DNA from: Campylobacterales bacterium
GTDB lineage: Bacteria; Campylobacterota; Campylobacteria; Campylobacterales; QNZT01
NCBI GenBank assembly: GCA_024278835.1
Contig: JAJRSK010000053.1
Span: 1 to 64,000, forward strand
Direction: 5' to 3'
DNA: 64,000 nucleotides
The translations under genes and the position numbers were made by a program. Below the pieces are notes generated by a model. The model did no database searches and was not told the origin of the DNA. It saw only the letters and a list, made by a program, of their open reading frames with translations. Shown here in pieces: positions 18,077 through 26,758 of the stretch. Within the stretch, counting starts at the first letter, position 1, and each line of letters opens with the position of its first letter.

Positions 18077-18639
18077 TTTCCACTCCTTAACTTTTGTATC
18101 TCTTTATTAAAATTTGCTATCTCTTGGGCAATGGATTTCAGCTTTGCATCATCCAACTGTGATACTAGCTCTTTCATCAAGGCATTTTTCTTCTCCCCTG
18201 TCTTGAAAGCCATAATCTTCTTATAGATAAAGTCTGCATCTCTACCCAATAATGATGGGCCCACTACGCCATTGGCATAATCATCATGACAAGCTGAACA
18301 TCTGATGATATAGTCATTGCTGAGGCGTTTTATCATCAAAGTAACGCGTACTTTTTCATACGGTGATTTGATATTGAGATAAGCATCTATCGTCGTTCTT
18401 CTATCTTCTGTTTTATCTGTAGAATTATTATTCTCTTTGTTATAAGAGTAATAAAATTGACCACTATTGCTTTTGGAAGCACTTTTTGTCACATTTGTAT
18501 CTACAGCACCCTCTGTTACCTCAATCTGTGGGGCAACATTCGTTGCATTCACACTCTTTTGCTGCTCAGCATCATCACCACATCCTATGAACACAAGTCC
18601 TGTGAGAACCAATGCTACTATCCATTTACTTTTAACCAT
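18073..18639 (-). CDS. nosC1: NosC1, lipoprotein monohaem cytochrome c
   Basis: From the ATG at 18639 the product is 188 residues, with a lipoprotein signal ending VFIGC and one haem motif CSACH in the C-terminal half followed by GPSLLGR. The start is chosen because AAGGG precedes it and the signal peptide begins there; a 13-codon longer frame lacks a ribosome site and lies within nosG. NosC1 is an electron carrier for N2O reduction. Confidence 0.88.
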   Translation of the reverse strand: MVKSKWIVALVLTGLVFIGCGDDAEQQKSVNATNVAPQIEVTEGAVDTNVTKSASKSNSGQFYYSYNKENNNSTDKTEDRRTTIDAYLNIKSPYEKVRVTLMIKRLSNDYIIRCSACHDDYANGVVGPSLLGRDADFIYKKIMAFKTGEKKNALMKELVSQLDDAKLKSIAQEIANFNKEIQKLRSGK

Positions 18640-19426
18640 TTTGTTTTCCCTTCCCATAAATATCTGCATATGTAGCACTAGGTACGATTTCTAGTACATT
18701 TGTCGGGCAAAGTTCTACACATGCACCACAACCAACACATGCTTCCCTAATCTCCGGTATCAATCCACCATCTTTACTCACCATACCGATGGCATCTTTA
18801 GGATCTGGATGAAATGGGCATAAATCAGCACATATAGTACAAGCCTCACCTCTAAACTTTTCCAAATCTTCTAATATTTTTTTTTGTAACTCTTCTTTTT
18901 CATTTTCATCCCCACGCATTATCACTTTGTGTGCCTGACGCTCTTCTTGTGTCAATATGTGTGTATGATTATATATCTTGTCTATAGCACTTGGGGGTAC
19001 AGGCTGATTTCTAAGTGCCAGACATGCACTCTCATTGACGATAACTGCCATACCCATATGTACATATTTTATCGCATCTTTTTCATGATCTAATGCCCCT
19101 GTAGGACAAGCTAAGATACACGGGAATGCTTCACAAAGATAACAACCTCTTTTGGTCGGATCTATATATGCCATGCCCATGCTTGCCCCACCATCTATAT
19201 CCTCAAGCAGTATAGAATCATAAGGGCAGACTTGTAAACATTGTCCACATTTGATACAAAGTTTTAAAAAATCTTCTTCACTTACTGCCCCAGGTGGGCG
19301 TAACAGTAACTCATCTGCTTTAAGATTAGGTGCAAAATAAATACCCCCTCCCGCAGCCAAGCCCAATACACCAAGCCCAGTGATATTTTTTATAAAATCT
19401 CTTCTTTTTTTCTCTTTTGCTGTCAT
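18632..19426 (-). CDS. nosG: NosG, Tat-exported polyferredoxin of the nos cluster
   Basis: The 264-residue protein has a Tat motif (RRDFIKN near residue 8) and NapG-like cysteine clusters: CIKCGQCLQVCP near 57, CYLCEAFPCILACP near 93, CTICADLCP near 194 and CVGCGACVELCP near 233. It acts on the outer face with NosH. nosC1 overlaps its 3' end by 8 bases and its own ATG overlaps the nosD stop. Confidence 0.93.
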   Translation of the reverse strand: MTAKEKKRRDFIKNITGLGVLGLAAGGGIYFAPNLKADELLLRPPGAVSEEDFLKLCIKCGQCLQVCPYDSILLEDIDGGASMGMAYIDPTKRGCYLCEAFPCILACPTGALDHEKDAIKYVHMGMAVIVNESACLALRNQPVPPSAIDKIYNHTHILTQEERQAHKVIMRGDENEKEELQKKILEDLEKFRGEACTICADLCPFHPDPKDAIGMVSKDGGLIPEIREACVGCGACVELCPTNVLEIVPSATYADIYGKGKQNG

Positions 19427-20640
19427 AATACCTTCCCCTCTTTCATTTTAGGATGTTCGTCTGTCAATAGCTTAATTGGTTCGGAAATCGGTGCCAATTT
19501 TGCAAGAAAATTGAGTATCGAAATCACAGGCGAACCATAAAAGAATTTTACATTTGGATTTAAAAGCCACAATTTATCTGCATAATAGTAGAGATTGTGG
19601 GCTGTATCGCCTATGCCATTACCATCTTTGTCAAATCCTTCATAATCATCCCAATAGTTATTATCCCAAATATTTTCAGTCACCTTTGTATTGTATGAGT
19701 CATTGACCACCGTTTCGATGTTCCCTTTTATCACATTGCCAATAAATTTATTATGTAGACTCAAGGAGTGAAAATGTATCCCTTCACTATTATAAAGGAT
19801 ATAATTGCCCTCTATATCATTGGTCGTATCAGGTTCAAAAGGGGATCTATCGATATAAAGACCTCTAGCACAGTACAAAATCTTATTCTCTTTAATCGTA
19901 TAATTAGAACAATCTTTCATACCAATCCCTAGTCCCGTTGTTCCAAGCGAATTTTTGATGATATTGCCTGTGGCAATCGTATCTTGCGAATACATGAAAA
20001 ATATTCCCACGGAATTATGCGTAAACTCATTGTCTTTTACAATGTTTTTTCCCGTATACATAAAGTGCAAGGAGTATCTACCAAACTCAGCATAATTTTT
20101 TTCGATGAGATTACCATGAGAATACCACACTACAAAATCTCTCGCTTTAGTAATATGATTATTTTGCAAGGTATTGTCATTGCTATACCAAAGTCTAATG
20201 GCATCTCCTCTAAGCCCTAAAGAAAATGGCTTAGAAGTGATAAAATTGTTACTGACATTTGATTCATCTGTTTCTTGTAAATCTATTCCAAATAAAACAT
20301 CTTCTAAATGGCAATTAATCACGGCACAATGGTGTACCTTGTTAAGAGAAATTGCAGCATCTACCCGTTCATGCTCTGCACCACTATGTATGATACTAAG
20401 GTTCTTAAGTGTTACAAAAGGGCTCTTGATGGTAATTACTGTACCATTACCATCACCCTTAATCACTGCTTTTTGATTTTTCCCATCGATAATTAATGGT
20501 TTATCGATGACAATATTACCTTCGTATACCCCTGCTGGTAACTCAAGTTTTGAACCTTCTTTTGCCTGATCTATAGCATCCTGCAGTACATTGGCATGAA
20601 GCGACAATGTTAAAAAAAAGAGTACAAAAACTTTTATCAT
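19423..20640 (-). CDS. nosD: NosD, periplasmic parallel beta-helix protein
   Basis: The 405-residue protein has a short Sec signal (MIKVFVLFFLTLSLHA) and many right-handed beta-helix repeats of the kind ENNxI, NSNDNTLQNNHI and GNYILYNSEGIH (about residues 90-320). NosD is needed with NosF and NosY to build the CuZ cluster of NosZ. The ATG is inside a TATCATGATA palindrome, with only a weak upstream ribosome site. Confidence 0.94.
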   Translation of the reverse strand: MIKVFVLFFLTLSLHANVLQDAIDQAKEGSKLELPAGVYEGNIVIDKPLIIDGKNQKAVIKGDGNGTVITIKSPFVTLKNLSIIHSGAEHERVDAAISLNKVHHCAVINCHLEDVLFGIDLQETDESNVSNNFITSKPFSLGLRGDAIRLWYSNDNTLQNNHITKARDFVVWYSHGNLIEKNYAEFGRYSLHFMYTGKNIVKDNEFTHNSVGIFFMYSQDTIATGNIIKNSLGTTGLGIGMKDCSNYTIKENKILYCARGLYIDRSPFEPDTTNDIEGNYILYNSEGIHFHSLSLHNKFIGNVIKGNIETVVNDSYNTKVTENIWDNNYWDDYEGFDKDGNGIGDTAHNLYYYADKLWLLNPNVKFFYGSPVISILNFLAKLAPISEPIKLLTDEHPKMKEGKVL

Positions 20641-20651
20641 GATAAGTCTTT

Positions 20652-21434
20652 CTAGTTTTCTTGTGCTTTGAGCGCTTTATTTCTAGAAACAATCGCTAAA
20701 AGACTTAAAATACTGATGGCGACTAAAAGCCAAAAACCTGTTGTGGGATAAGAATGCGTTGTAAACTGCGCTACTTTACCATCTCCAAATACCGTAGGTG
20801 TAAAAGGCTTGATTTTAAAGGCACCCCATTCATGCATATGATGACCAAACCAGTAAAGCCAATAAGAGTAAAATCCGATAAATACAAGCGGTAAAGCAAC
20901 AGGAATGAGCATGAATAAATTTAAAATTTTTGCACTAAAGAGCATATAAAAGACAAATATAAGTGCTACAAAAACAAGCGCATATGGCGCAGCTGCTCTT
21001 AGGTAAGGTGCTCCCCTATCCATAGAATCCATACCTATATAGTGGTTGATTGTCTCCATTTCAAAGACATCTCCGCTAAATCCATCAAAATGATAGTAGA
21101 CGGGAATTCCCTCTGGAAATGTCTCTTTAGGATAGTTTGGTGCTTCAAGTGCCACATACCAAATCGGTGCAGTGGCTACACCTATCTCCATATCATCTTC
21201 TATCAATTTTTGAAGATGCCCCGCTACCTCTTTGGGTACGGTTGGACTTCTATAGGCATTTTTATTGTAATAATCCCATACTTTTGTTGTTAGTGGTGAG
21301 ATTTTATCACTCATGCCCTCTTCTTTTAGTTCTACAACATTGTGTGTCAATACTGCAGGTATCACAAAAAAATACATCAATATACCAAACGCCAAAAATG
21401 TAAAAATCCTTGATTTCATTAAAGACTTATTCAT
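20652..21434 (-). CDS. nosB: NosB, integral membrane protein of the nos cluster
   Basis: The 260-residue protein has one N-terminal helix, a periplasmic domain of about 120 residues (containing PIWYVALEAPNYP), and several C-terminal helices with HHMHEWG near 200. Its place between nosZ and nosD matches nosB of Wolinella, where it is needed for N2O respiration; its molecular role is not known. I choose the ATG at 21434 because GAGGAGG lies 6 bases before it; an ATG 6 bases upstream directly abuts the ribosome site. Confidence 0.85.
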   Translation of the reverse strand: MNKSLMKSRIFTFLAFGILMYFFVIPAVLTHNVVELKEEGMSDKISPLTTKVWDYYNKNAYRSPTVPKEVAGHLQKLIEDDMEIGVATAPIWYVALEAPNYPKETFPEGIPVYYHFDGFSGDVFEMETINHYIGMDSMDRGAPYLRAAAPYALVFVALIFVFYMLFSAKILNLFMLIPVALPLVFIGFYSYWLYWFGHHMHEWGAFKIKPFTPTVFGDGKVAQFTTHSYPTTGFWLLVAISILSLLAIVSRNKALKAQEN

Positions 21435-21530
21435 CCTCATCCTCCTCTATACAAGTTTTAGTTTTATAATTTTTTTTTATAATTATACACTTTTTTATCT
21501 TCACTGAAAAAATAAAAAAGTATATAATGA

Positions 21531-21556
21531 AGACAACGGGAAAAGCCCCGCTGTCT
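21531..21556 (-). terminator. Hairpin downstream of nosZ
   Basis: Minus strand: AGACAGCGGG and CCCGTTGTCT form a 10-bp stem with one G-T pair and a six-base loop. An AT-rich stretch with a run of six T follows about 15 bases further on. It sits 12 bases after the nosZ stop and about 100 bases before nosB. It probably ends most nosZ transcripts or protects their 3' end while allowing readthrough into nosB-nosY. Confidence 0.6.
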
Positions 21557-21567
21557 AATGGAATCGC

Positions 21568-24171
21568 TTAGAACAAGTTCGCGTTCTGATCAATCCATTT
21601 AAGATATTTGATGATGTCATCTGTTTGATCTTCGGACATACCTTGGTTAGGCATTCTAAGATTAAAGTAATTAGTCATCGATTTGATATAGTCATTGTCA
21701 TACATTTTTTCAGGATGCATAATCCATTGTTTGACCCACTTCTCACCATTTTCATGACGACCAAGTACACCAACCAAATCTGGTCCAGAACTTACCTTAC
21801 CGATAACGTGACAACCATTACAACCACCTTCTAGGTATGCTGAATGTCCGCGTTGCTGCGCTTCGCTCATAGGTGATGCAACTTTCTTCACAAGTAAGTC
21901 TTTGGCTCTGATTCCAACATCTGCTGTTTTAACCATATACTGCCAAATCATATTTTCAAAAAGAATTGCTTTATCCATGTCTCCAGCTTTCACTGCTTCA
22001 TCAGATTTCTTCTTCTCTTCTGCGATTTTACCATACTGATCTAAAGCATCTGTCACAAGATTTTTTACCGTGTTATGTTTTTCATAGTGGTTGTCTTTCA
22101 AGAACTTAACAACACTTTGAATAACGGCGTCAGTTGCTGTATTTGTCGCTACTGTTTTGTCATACTCCGCTTTGAGTTGTTCAGGTGTCATTTTTGCTAT
22201 TTTAAGTTTTGCTGCTGCTGTATACTTTTTGTTAGGATCTTTTACAAGTAAATAACCCATCATCTCCAAGTGAAGTGCAGAACAGAACTCTGTACAATAG
22301 TAAGGGAATACACCTTCCATATCAGCCGTAAAAGTAACCGCCACTGTTTTACCAGGCTCTAGCGATGTGTGAACATTGTATTGATCGACTGTAAATCCAT
22401 GTGTCTCATCTTCTGCACGCTCTAAGTTAGTCAAATAGAAAGTAACAGTGTCACCTTTATTAACAGTTAAGTGCTCAGGATTGATGTGAGATCTTACAAC
22501 GGTTCCATACACATAGACATGGTTACCTTTTCGAACCACTTTTTCTTGTCCAGCAAGTGTTTTACCAACATGCGTTTTACCCGTAAAGGCATTAGTACCC
22601 ATTTTATATCTTACATGAGGATGCAATTTAGACGCTCTAATTGCCACTGCTTGATGTGGTTCACCAAGAGGAATTGGCATATCATACAAGAGTTGCATCT
22701 TTTTACCCCGGATATCAATCAACTGGTGATTTTGTGGATGCAATGGTCCAATCTCATTAAATCTATCAATCGCTAGTTTATTAAGTGCGATGATATACTC
22801 ACCTTGAGGATCTTCTGTTTTACCTTCCATTCCACATAAGTGACCGATATTGTAGTTAACATTTTGTCTATCTAGTACCTTACAAGTAAGATAATCCCAC
22901 TTCACTACTTGACTATCAACATAGAGTGACGTATAAATCTCACCATTATCTTTCCAACCTGGTCCAAACTGGTTGTGCAGTGGCCCAAGACCCAACTCTG
23001 CTTGACAATGCATCGCTTTTTTCATATCTAAGATAGGTATGCCATAGGGATCTTTACCAGCATATTCTTTGTTTTTAATCAACTTTTGAATTTTTGCCCA
23101 TGAATAAACTGTCGCATGTGTATCTAGTTTACCACACACTACGATATATTTACCATCTGGAGATACATCTACACCATGTGGAGACTTTGGTTCAGGAACA
23201 AGGAAAAGTGCATTGTTTTTAATCGCAACATCCATAGGAACTACTCTATGGTTATTGATAATTTTAACATTTTTATCATCTTTTGCAAGTTCTGCCAATT
23301 TTTTCCAGTTATACACATGTAAAAAATCCGTATCATTACGGCTACATCCTGCTTCAAAAGGAGGAAGCCCTTTTTCGATACCACCTGTATACATTTCAGA
23401 GTTGAAGCTGTTTGTAAATCCCCACCCATCACAAACTTCTTTACCTGCATCTGAAAGATCTTGCATGTAAGGAGGCATTTCAATTGTAAATGATTTTTTA
23501 GGTTCTATTTTACCTATCTTTGGATCAAATTTCCAAACAGTCACACCACCACGGTATGTCTCTTTATACTCTTCCATCGGGTGATAGTTATTATCTAGAG
23601 GTGCACCATACTGACACGCTTCTAAGATACGCTCAGAGTCTGGTGTAAAAAACGCCCCACCATGATCTGATTTAAATACAGGATTGACCACAATTTGTTT
23701 GGTAACAAAGTCTGCTAAATCAATAACTGCTATACGGGGATTGGCTTTATCGTTGACAACCAACCATTTACCATCATACTTACCATCAGTTTCTGAGAGT
23801 GCTGGGTGGTGTGTATCACCCCAAGTTATCTCTTTACCTCTGATATTTCCCTGCGCAAGCACTTTTTTGGTGTCATCATCATATCCCCAACCCTGCCATG
23901 GCTCTGGTGTAAATACACCAATGTATTTTAAGAGTCTCATAGAAGGAACTCCATATACCAACATTTGTCCAGATTGACCACCTGAACTAAACACGATATA
24001 TTTATCCCGTCCACCACTTGGTGTGTATGTTTTAGCTGCTGCAAGTAAATCAGACTGTGAAAGACCTCTATCTTTCATAACCTTATCTAGTTCTGTTGCA
24101 GCATTACCAAAAGTCATACTAACCATCGTGCCAATTGCGATAATTGACAATTTCTTTACGATTGACTTCAT
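21568..24171 (-). CDS. nosZ: NosZ, clade II cytochrome-c nitrous oxide reductase
   Basis: This 867-residue enzyme reduces N2O to N2. It has a Sec signal (residues 1-24, ending GNAA) rather than a Tat signal, which marks clade II. The beta-propeller with CuZ histidines (DTHHPALSETDGKYDGKW, DHGGAFFTPD, PHGVDVSPDG) is followed by a cupredoxin domain with the CuA ligands C-x3-C near 627-631 and HLEMMGY. A C-terminal haem domain carries CNGCH near 784. It heads the nos operon and has an FNR-type promoter. Confidence 0.98.
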   Translation of the reverse strand: MKSIVKKLSIIAIGTMVSMTFGNAATELDKVMKDRGLSQSDLLAAAKTYTPSGGRDKYIVFSSGGQSGQMLVYGVPSMRLLKYIGVFTPEPWQGWGYDDDTKKVLAQGNIRGKEITWGDTHHPALSETDGKYDGKWLVVNDKANPRIAVIDLADFVTKQIVVNPVFKSDHGGAFFTPDSERILEACQYGAPLDNNYHPMEEYKETYRGGVTVWKFDPKIGKIEPKKSFTIEMPPYMQDLSDAGKEVCDGWGFTNSFNSEMYTGGIEKGLPPFEAGCSRNDTDFLHVYNWKKLAELAKDDKNVKIINNHRVVPMDVAIKNNALFLVPEPKSPHGVDVSPDGKYIVVCGKLDTHATVYSWAKIQKLIKNKEYAGKDPYGIPILDMKKAMHCQAELGLGPLHNQFGPGWKDNGEIYTSLYVDSQVVKWDYLTCKVLDRQNVNYNIGHLCGMEGKTEDPQGEYIIALNKLAIDRFNEIGPLHPQNHQLIDIRGKKMQLLYDMPIPLGEPHQAVAIRASKLHPHVRYKMGTNAFTGKTHVGKTLAGQEKVVRKGNHVYVYGTVVRSHINPEHLTVNKGDTVTFYLTNLERAEDETHGFTVDQYNVHTSLEPGKTVAVTFTADMEGVFPYYCTEFCSALHLEMMGYLLVKDPNKKYTAAAKLKIAKMTPEQLKAEYDKTVATNTATDAVIQSVVKFLKDNHYEKHNTVKNLVTDALDQYGKIAEEKKKSDEAVKAGDMDKAILFENMIWQYMVKTADVGIRAKDLLVKKVASPMSEAQQRGHSAYLEGGCNGCHVIGKVSSGPDLVGVLGRHENGEKWVKQWIMHPEKMYDNDYIKSMTNYFNLRMPNQGMSEDQTDDIIKYLKWIDQNANLF

Positions 24172-24193
24172 CGTAATACCTCCTTTATGTAAA

Positions 24194-24220
24194 ATTTCCT
24201 ACGGGCATATTATAGGAAAT
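24194..24220. promoter_or_regulatory. Inverted repeat ATTTCCTA-N11-TAGGAAAT over the nosZ start site
   Basis: A perfect 8-bp dyad spans the nosZ -10 element and predicted start point (arms 24194-24201 and 24213-24220). The placement is that of a repressor or response-regulator operator. One half-site, ATTTCCTA, recurs at 25864-25871 upstream of the second nosL. The regulator encoded next door is a candidate binder; this is inference. Confidence 0.45.
24209..24214 (-). promoter_or_regulatory. -10 element for nosZ
   Basis: The minus strand reads TATAAT here. The inferred start near 24202 places the FNR box centre at about -41.5. An AAGGAGGT ribosome site lies at 24185-24178, just before the nosZ ATG. 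Confidence 0.7.
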
Positions 24221-24236
24221 ATCATGACTAAAGGGG

Positions 24237-24250
24237 TTGATACACATCAA
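24237..24250. promoter_or_regulatory. FNR-type box between nosZ and the two-component operon
   Basis: TTGATACACATCAA is a perfect TTGAT-N4-ATCAA dyad, 72 bases upstream of the nosZ ATG and 81 bases upstream of the divergent response-regulator ATG. For nosZ the geometry is ideal for class II activation. It may also influence the divergent genes. Confidence 0.85.
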
Positions 24251-24312
24251 GAAAACAAATAATTTTTATATTTAAAGTTAATATTTACGTTATAGTATAA
24301 ATAATTCTATGC

Positions 24313-24318
24313 TATACT
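24313..24318 (+). promoter_or_regulatory. -10 element at leaderless spacing before the response regulator
   Basis: TATACT ends six bases before the ATG at 24325, in the sequence GCTATACTTCCATCATG. No ribosome site intervenes. The spacing matches the leaderless candidates at 12222 and 30981. Confidence 0.5.
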
Positions 24319-24324
24319 TCCATC

Positions 24325-24993
24325 ATGATAAGCCAATCCATCCATATCCTCATCCTAGAAGATGACACCCTTTTTGCGGAGAGTTTAGAAGACTTTTTAG
24401 AAGAAGAGGGATTTTTTATCACCCTTGCACATGATGGTGAAAAAGCGTTGGAACTAGCCTACGAAAAGTATTTTGATTTGTTGTTACTGGATGTCAATGT
24501 ACCTAAACTCACGGGTTTTGAGTTTCTATCTCATTTGCGAGAAAGACAACAAAATACACCTGCTATCTTCATCACCTCATTTAAAGATAAGCAAAGTATC
24601 AAAAAAGGCTTTCTACAAGGGGCGGATGACTATCTCACAAAACCTGTAGATTTAGATGAATTGTTATTGCGTATTGTAGCTTTGCTGCGACGCTGCCACA
24701 AACTAGAGGAGTCTATCATGATAGGCACTGCCATCTTCTATCCCAAAAAGGGAATCATTCACTCCCAAGGAGAGAAATATCAACCATCCAAAAAAGTTAT
24801 TTTACTCTTAGAACTCCTTATAGCACATCAAAATACTATCGTTTCCACTGAACGTATCTATGCGCATCTATGGGCTTGGGATGAGACACCTAGCCCCTCC
24901 TCTTTGCGTGTTTATATCAATGATCTCAAGAAGATATTAGGCAAAGAGCATATCATCAATCATAAAGGCATAGGATATAAACTTGCACTCTAA
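24325..24993 (+). CDS. OmpR-family response regulator divergent from nosZ
   Basis: The 222-residue protein has a receiver domain (about 1-120) with the acidic pair in LILEDD, the phosphoacceptor Asp in LLLLDVNVPK (near 53) and the conserved Lys in YLTKPVD. The C-terminal winged helix covers about 130-220 (SLRVYINDLKKILG, HKGIGYKLAL). It pairs with the histidine kinase that overlaps it. Targets are unknown; nosZ and its own accessory operon are the obvious candidates. Confidence 0.9.
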   Translation: MISQSIHILILEDDTLFAESLEDFLEEEGFFITLAHDGEKALELAYEKYFDLLLLDVNVPKLTGFEFLSHLRERQQNTPAIFITSFKDKQSIKKGFLQGADDYLTKPVDLDELLLRIVALLRRCHKLEESIMIGTAIFYPKKGIIHSQGEKYQPSKKVILLLELLIAHQNTIVSTERIYAHLWAWDETPSPSSLRVYINDLKKILGKEHIINHKGIGYKLAL

Positions 24994-25825
24994 ACACGAA
25001 AGTTTTTACTTCAACAACGCCCTTATCATGATAGCTGTTATCAGTCTTGTTTTACTCTTGGAGTACTTTTTAACACCTTTTATACCACTCACTTCATTGC
25101 GTACTATCATCATTATTTTACTAGCATTAGCCGTACATTTTTTTCTCTCTACCTCCCTGCTTGAACACTACAAAGAACAAGAAAAAAATCTCAAAAATCT
25201 CGTTGATGAAACACTACACGAACTCAATACACCTATCAGTACTATCGAAGCCAATCTCAAAATGTTACAAAACGCACACAGCGATGAAAAAACCCTCAAA
25301 CGTCTAGCAAGGATAAGCCAAGCGTCTAAAAACCTCAGCCACCTTTATGAAAGTATCGAGCACTCCATTAAAAATGAGATAGATACACTTGAAAAAGAGA
25401 CCTTTGAACTGCATAGCCTAGTCAGGGATAGTATAGGAAAAGTGGTCGATATCCAAGGGGATATCATGATAGAAAATAGTATACCCACTATCATGATAAG
25501 TGCTAACAAGAATGGCTTTGAACGCAGCATCGATAACCTCCTCTCCAACGCCATCAAGTACAACAAAAAAAAGGGATTTGTAAAATTTTATTTGCAAGAT
25601 AAAAAACTTTTTATTCAAGACTCTGGACATGGGATAGATAGCAAAAATCTTTTTATCATCTTTGACAAGTCCTACCAAGAAAACCCCACAACTTTAGGCT
25701 TTGGTATAGGTTTAAGTATCGTAAAATCGTATTGTGACAAAGAGAAAATTGATATCAAAATAGATACAAAGAAGTCCATTGGTACCACTATCATGATGGA
25801 CTTAAAAAATCTTATTAACGATTAA
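24983..25825 (+). CDS. Sensor histidine kinase with two membrane helices and no periplasmic sensor domain
   Basis: The 280-residue kinase starts with TTG (24983), overlapping the regulator stop. Two adjacent hydrophobic helices (about 12-30 and 38-57) have only a short loop between them. The H-box is HELNTPIS (His near 79), followed by N-box SIDNLLSNAIKYN, QDSGHG and GFGIGLSIV. With no sensor domain it may sense within the membrane or through a partner such as the adjacent NosL or the CPFC membrane protein. Confidence 0.88.
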   Translation: MHSKHESFYFNNALIMIAVISLVLLLEYFLTPFIPLTSLRTIIIILLALAVHFFLSTSLLEHYKEQEKNLKNLVDETLHELNTPISTIEANLKMLQNAHSDEKTLKRLARISQASKNLSHLYESIEHSIKNEIDTLEKETFELHSLVRDSIGKVVDIQGDIMIENSIPTIMISANKNGFERSIDNLLSNAIKYNKKKGFVKFYLQDKKLFIQDSGHGIDSKNLFIIFDKSYQENPTTLGFGIGLSIVKSYCDKEKIDIKIDTKKSIGTTIMMDLKNLIND

Positions 25826-25863
25826 TTAACACTTCCTTGTTATACTTCTCTTGTCTATGAGAA

Positions 25864-25871
25864 ATTTCCTA
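25864..25871 (+). promoter_or_regulatory. Half-site ATTTCCTA upstream of the second nosL
   Basis: This 8-mer repeats one arm of the nosZ inverted repeat, within the shared 11-mer AAATTTCCTAC also present at 24192. It is 33 bases before the nosL ATG and close to a TTGTTATACTT promoter-like sequence at about 25839. A common regulator is possible; chance is not excluded. Confidence 0.3.
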
Positions 25872-25903
25872 CAAAAATTTTCAAAGTACAAGGTTGTATA
25901 TAT

Positions 25904-26539
25904 ATGATATATAAAATGTTTATAACGCTAATACTGCTATCAACCTCCTCATATGGTAGCCTATACGATAAGGGCGAAAAGATCTACTCTATTATGTGTG
26001 ATAAAGAGAAGATTTCTACCCTTAGTTATAGCGATGCTGATACGCTTAAACAGCAAATAAAAAGCCAAAAACTATGCGGTAATTTAAATGATAAAAAGCT
26101 AAATGCTCTTAGCCATTTTCTCACTTCTAAAGAAAAAAGTACCAAAACAAAACATCTCGTAGTGCCTGAAGAATCTCGTTGTCCTGTTTGTGGTATGTTT
26201 ATCTCCAAATATCCAAAGTGGGTTGCTATCATCGAAACTAAAGGGGGAGAGAAATATTATTTTGATGGTGTCAAAGATATGATGAAATTTTATTTTGATC
26301 CTCTCAAGTTTCATCATGATAGGGAAGCAATTTCTCACATCATGGTGAGTGATTATTATACGATTGAAGGGATAAATGCTAAAGAGGCTTACTATGTCAT
26401 CGGCTCCAACATCTATGGACCTATGGGAGAAGAGTTGATACCCTTCAAAACGCAAGCCGATGCGCAAAACTTCTCGGATGAGCATCACGGAAAAAAGATA
26501 CTTTCTTTTGATATGATACAAGAAAAATTTCTCTACTAA
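25904..26539 (+). CDS. nosL: NosL-family copper chaperone with N-terminal extension
   Basis: The 211-residue exported protein has the full NosL metal site CPVCGM (C93, C96, M98), then YPKW, KYYFDGVKDMMKFY and a GPMGEELIPF motif. Residues 20-75 precede the NosL domain and recall a c-type cytochrome fold (KGEKIYSIMC) without a CxxCH motif. Signal peptide is at 1-18. It follows the two-component pair and is likely a copper donor for NosZ or another copper enzyme. Confidence 0.85.
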   Translation: MIYKMFITLILLSTSSYGSLYDKGEKIYSIMCDKEKISTLSYSDADTLKQQIKSQKLCGNLNDKKLNALSHFLTSKEKSTKTKHLVVPEESRCPVCGMFISKYPKWVAIIETKGGEKYYFDGVKDMMKFYFDPLKFHHDREAISHIMVSDYYTIEGINAKEAYYVIGSNIYGPMGEELIPFKTQADAQNFSDEHHGKKILSFDMIQEKFLY

Positions 26540-26590
26540 GGCCAGATCATCAGTACACTTACTAAAAGTTTTATCACTGCATTTACACTT

Positions 26591-26758
26591 ATGATAGCAC
26601 TCTTTAGCTTGCTAATCTTTTCGCCAAAACGCTATCATGATAGTGGTATATCTCCACTAATCTCACGCGCAGGATTAGTACAAAGCAAGTCCGCTTATGA
26701 AGAGGATTTCTACCCTGCCCTTAAAGCGATCAATTACCAAGGATTTGTCCATGAATAA
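26591..26758 (+). CDS. 55-residue membrane-anchored or exported small protein
   Basis: From ATG 26591 the product has a hydrophobic segment (IALFSLLIF) followed by a polar tail with PKRYHDSGISP and AYEEDFYPALKAINY. The TAA lies 3 bases past the ATG of the permease gene, so it is translationally coupled. The same frame is open back to the nosL TAA, and 14 further plausible residues (ISTLTKSFITAFTL) precede the ATG; an ATC codon at 26546 or 26549 behind AAGG could be a non-standard start. Function unknown; likely a small component of the adjacent ABC system. Confidence 0.65.
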   Translation: MIALFSLLIFSPKRYHDSGISPLISRAGLVQSKSAYEEDFYPALKAINYQGFVHE

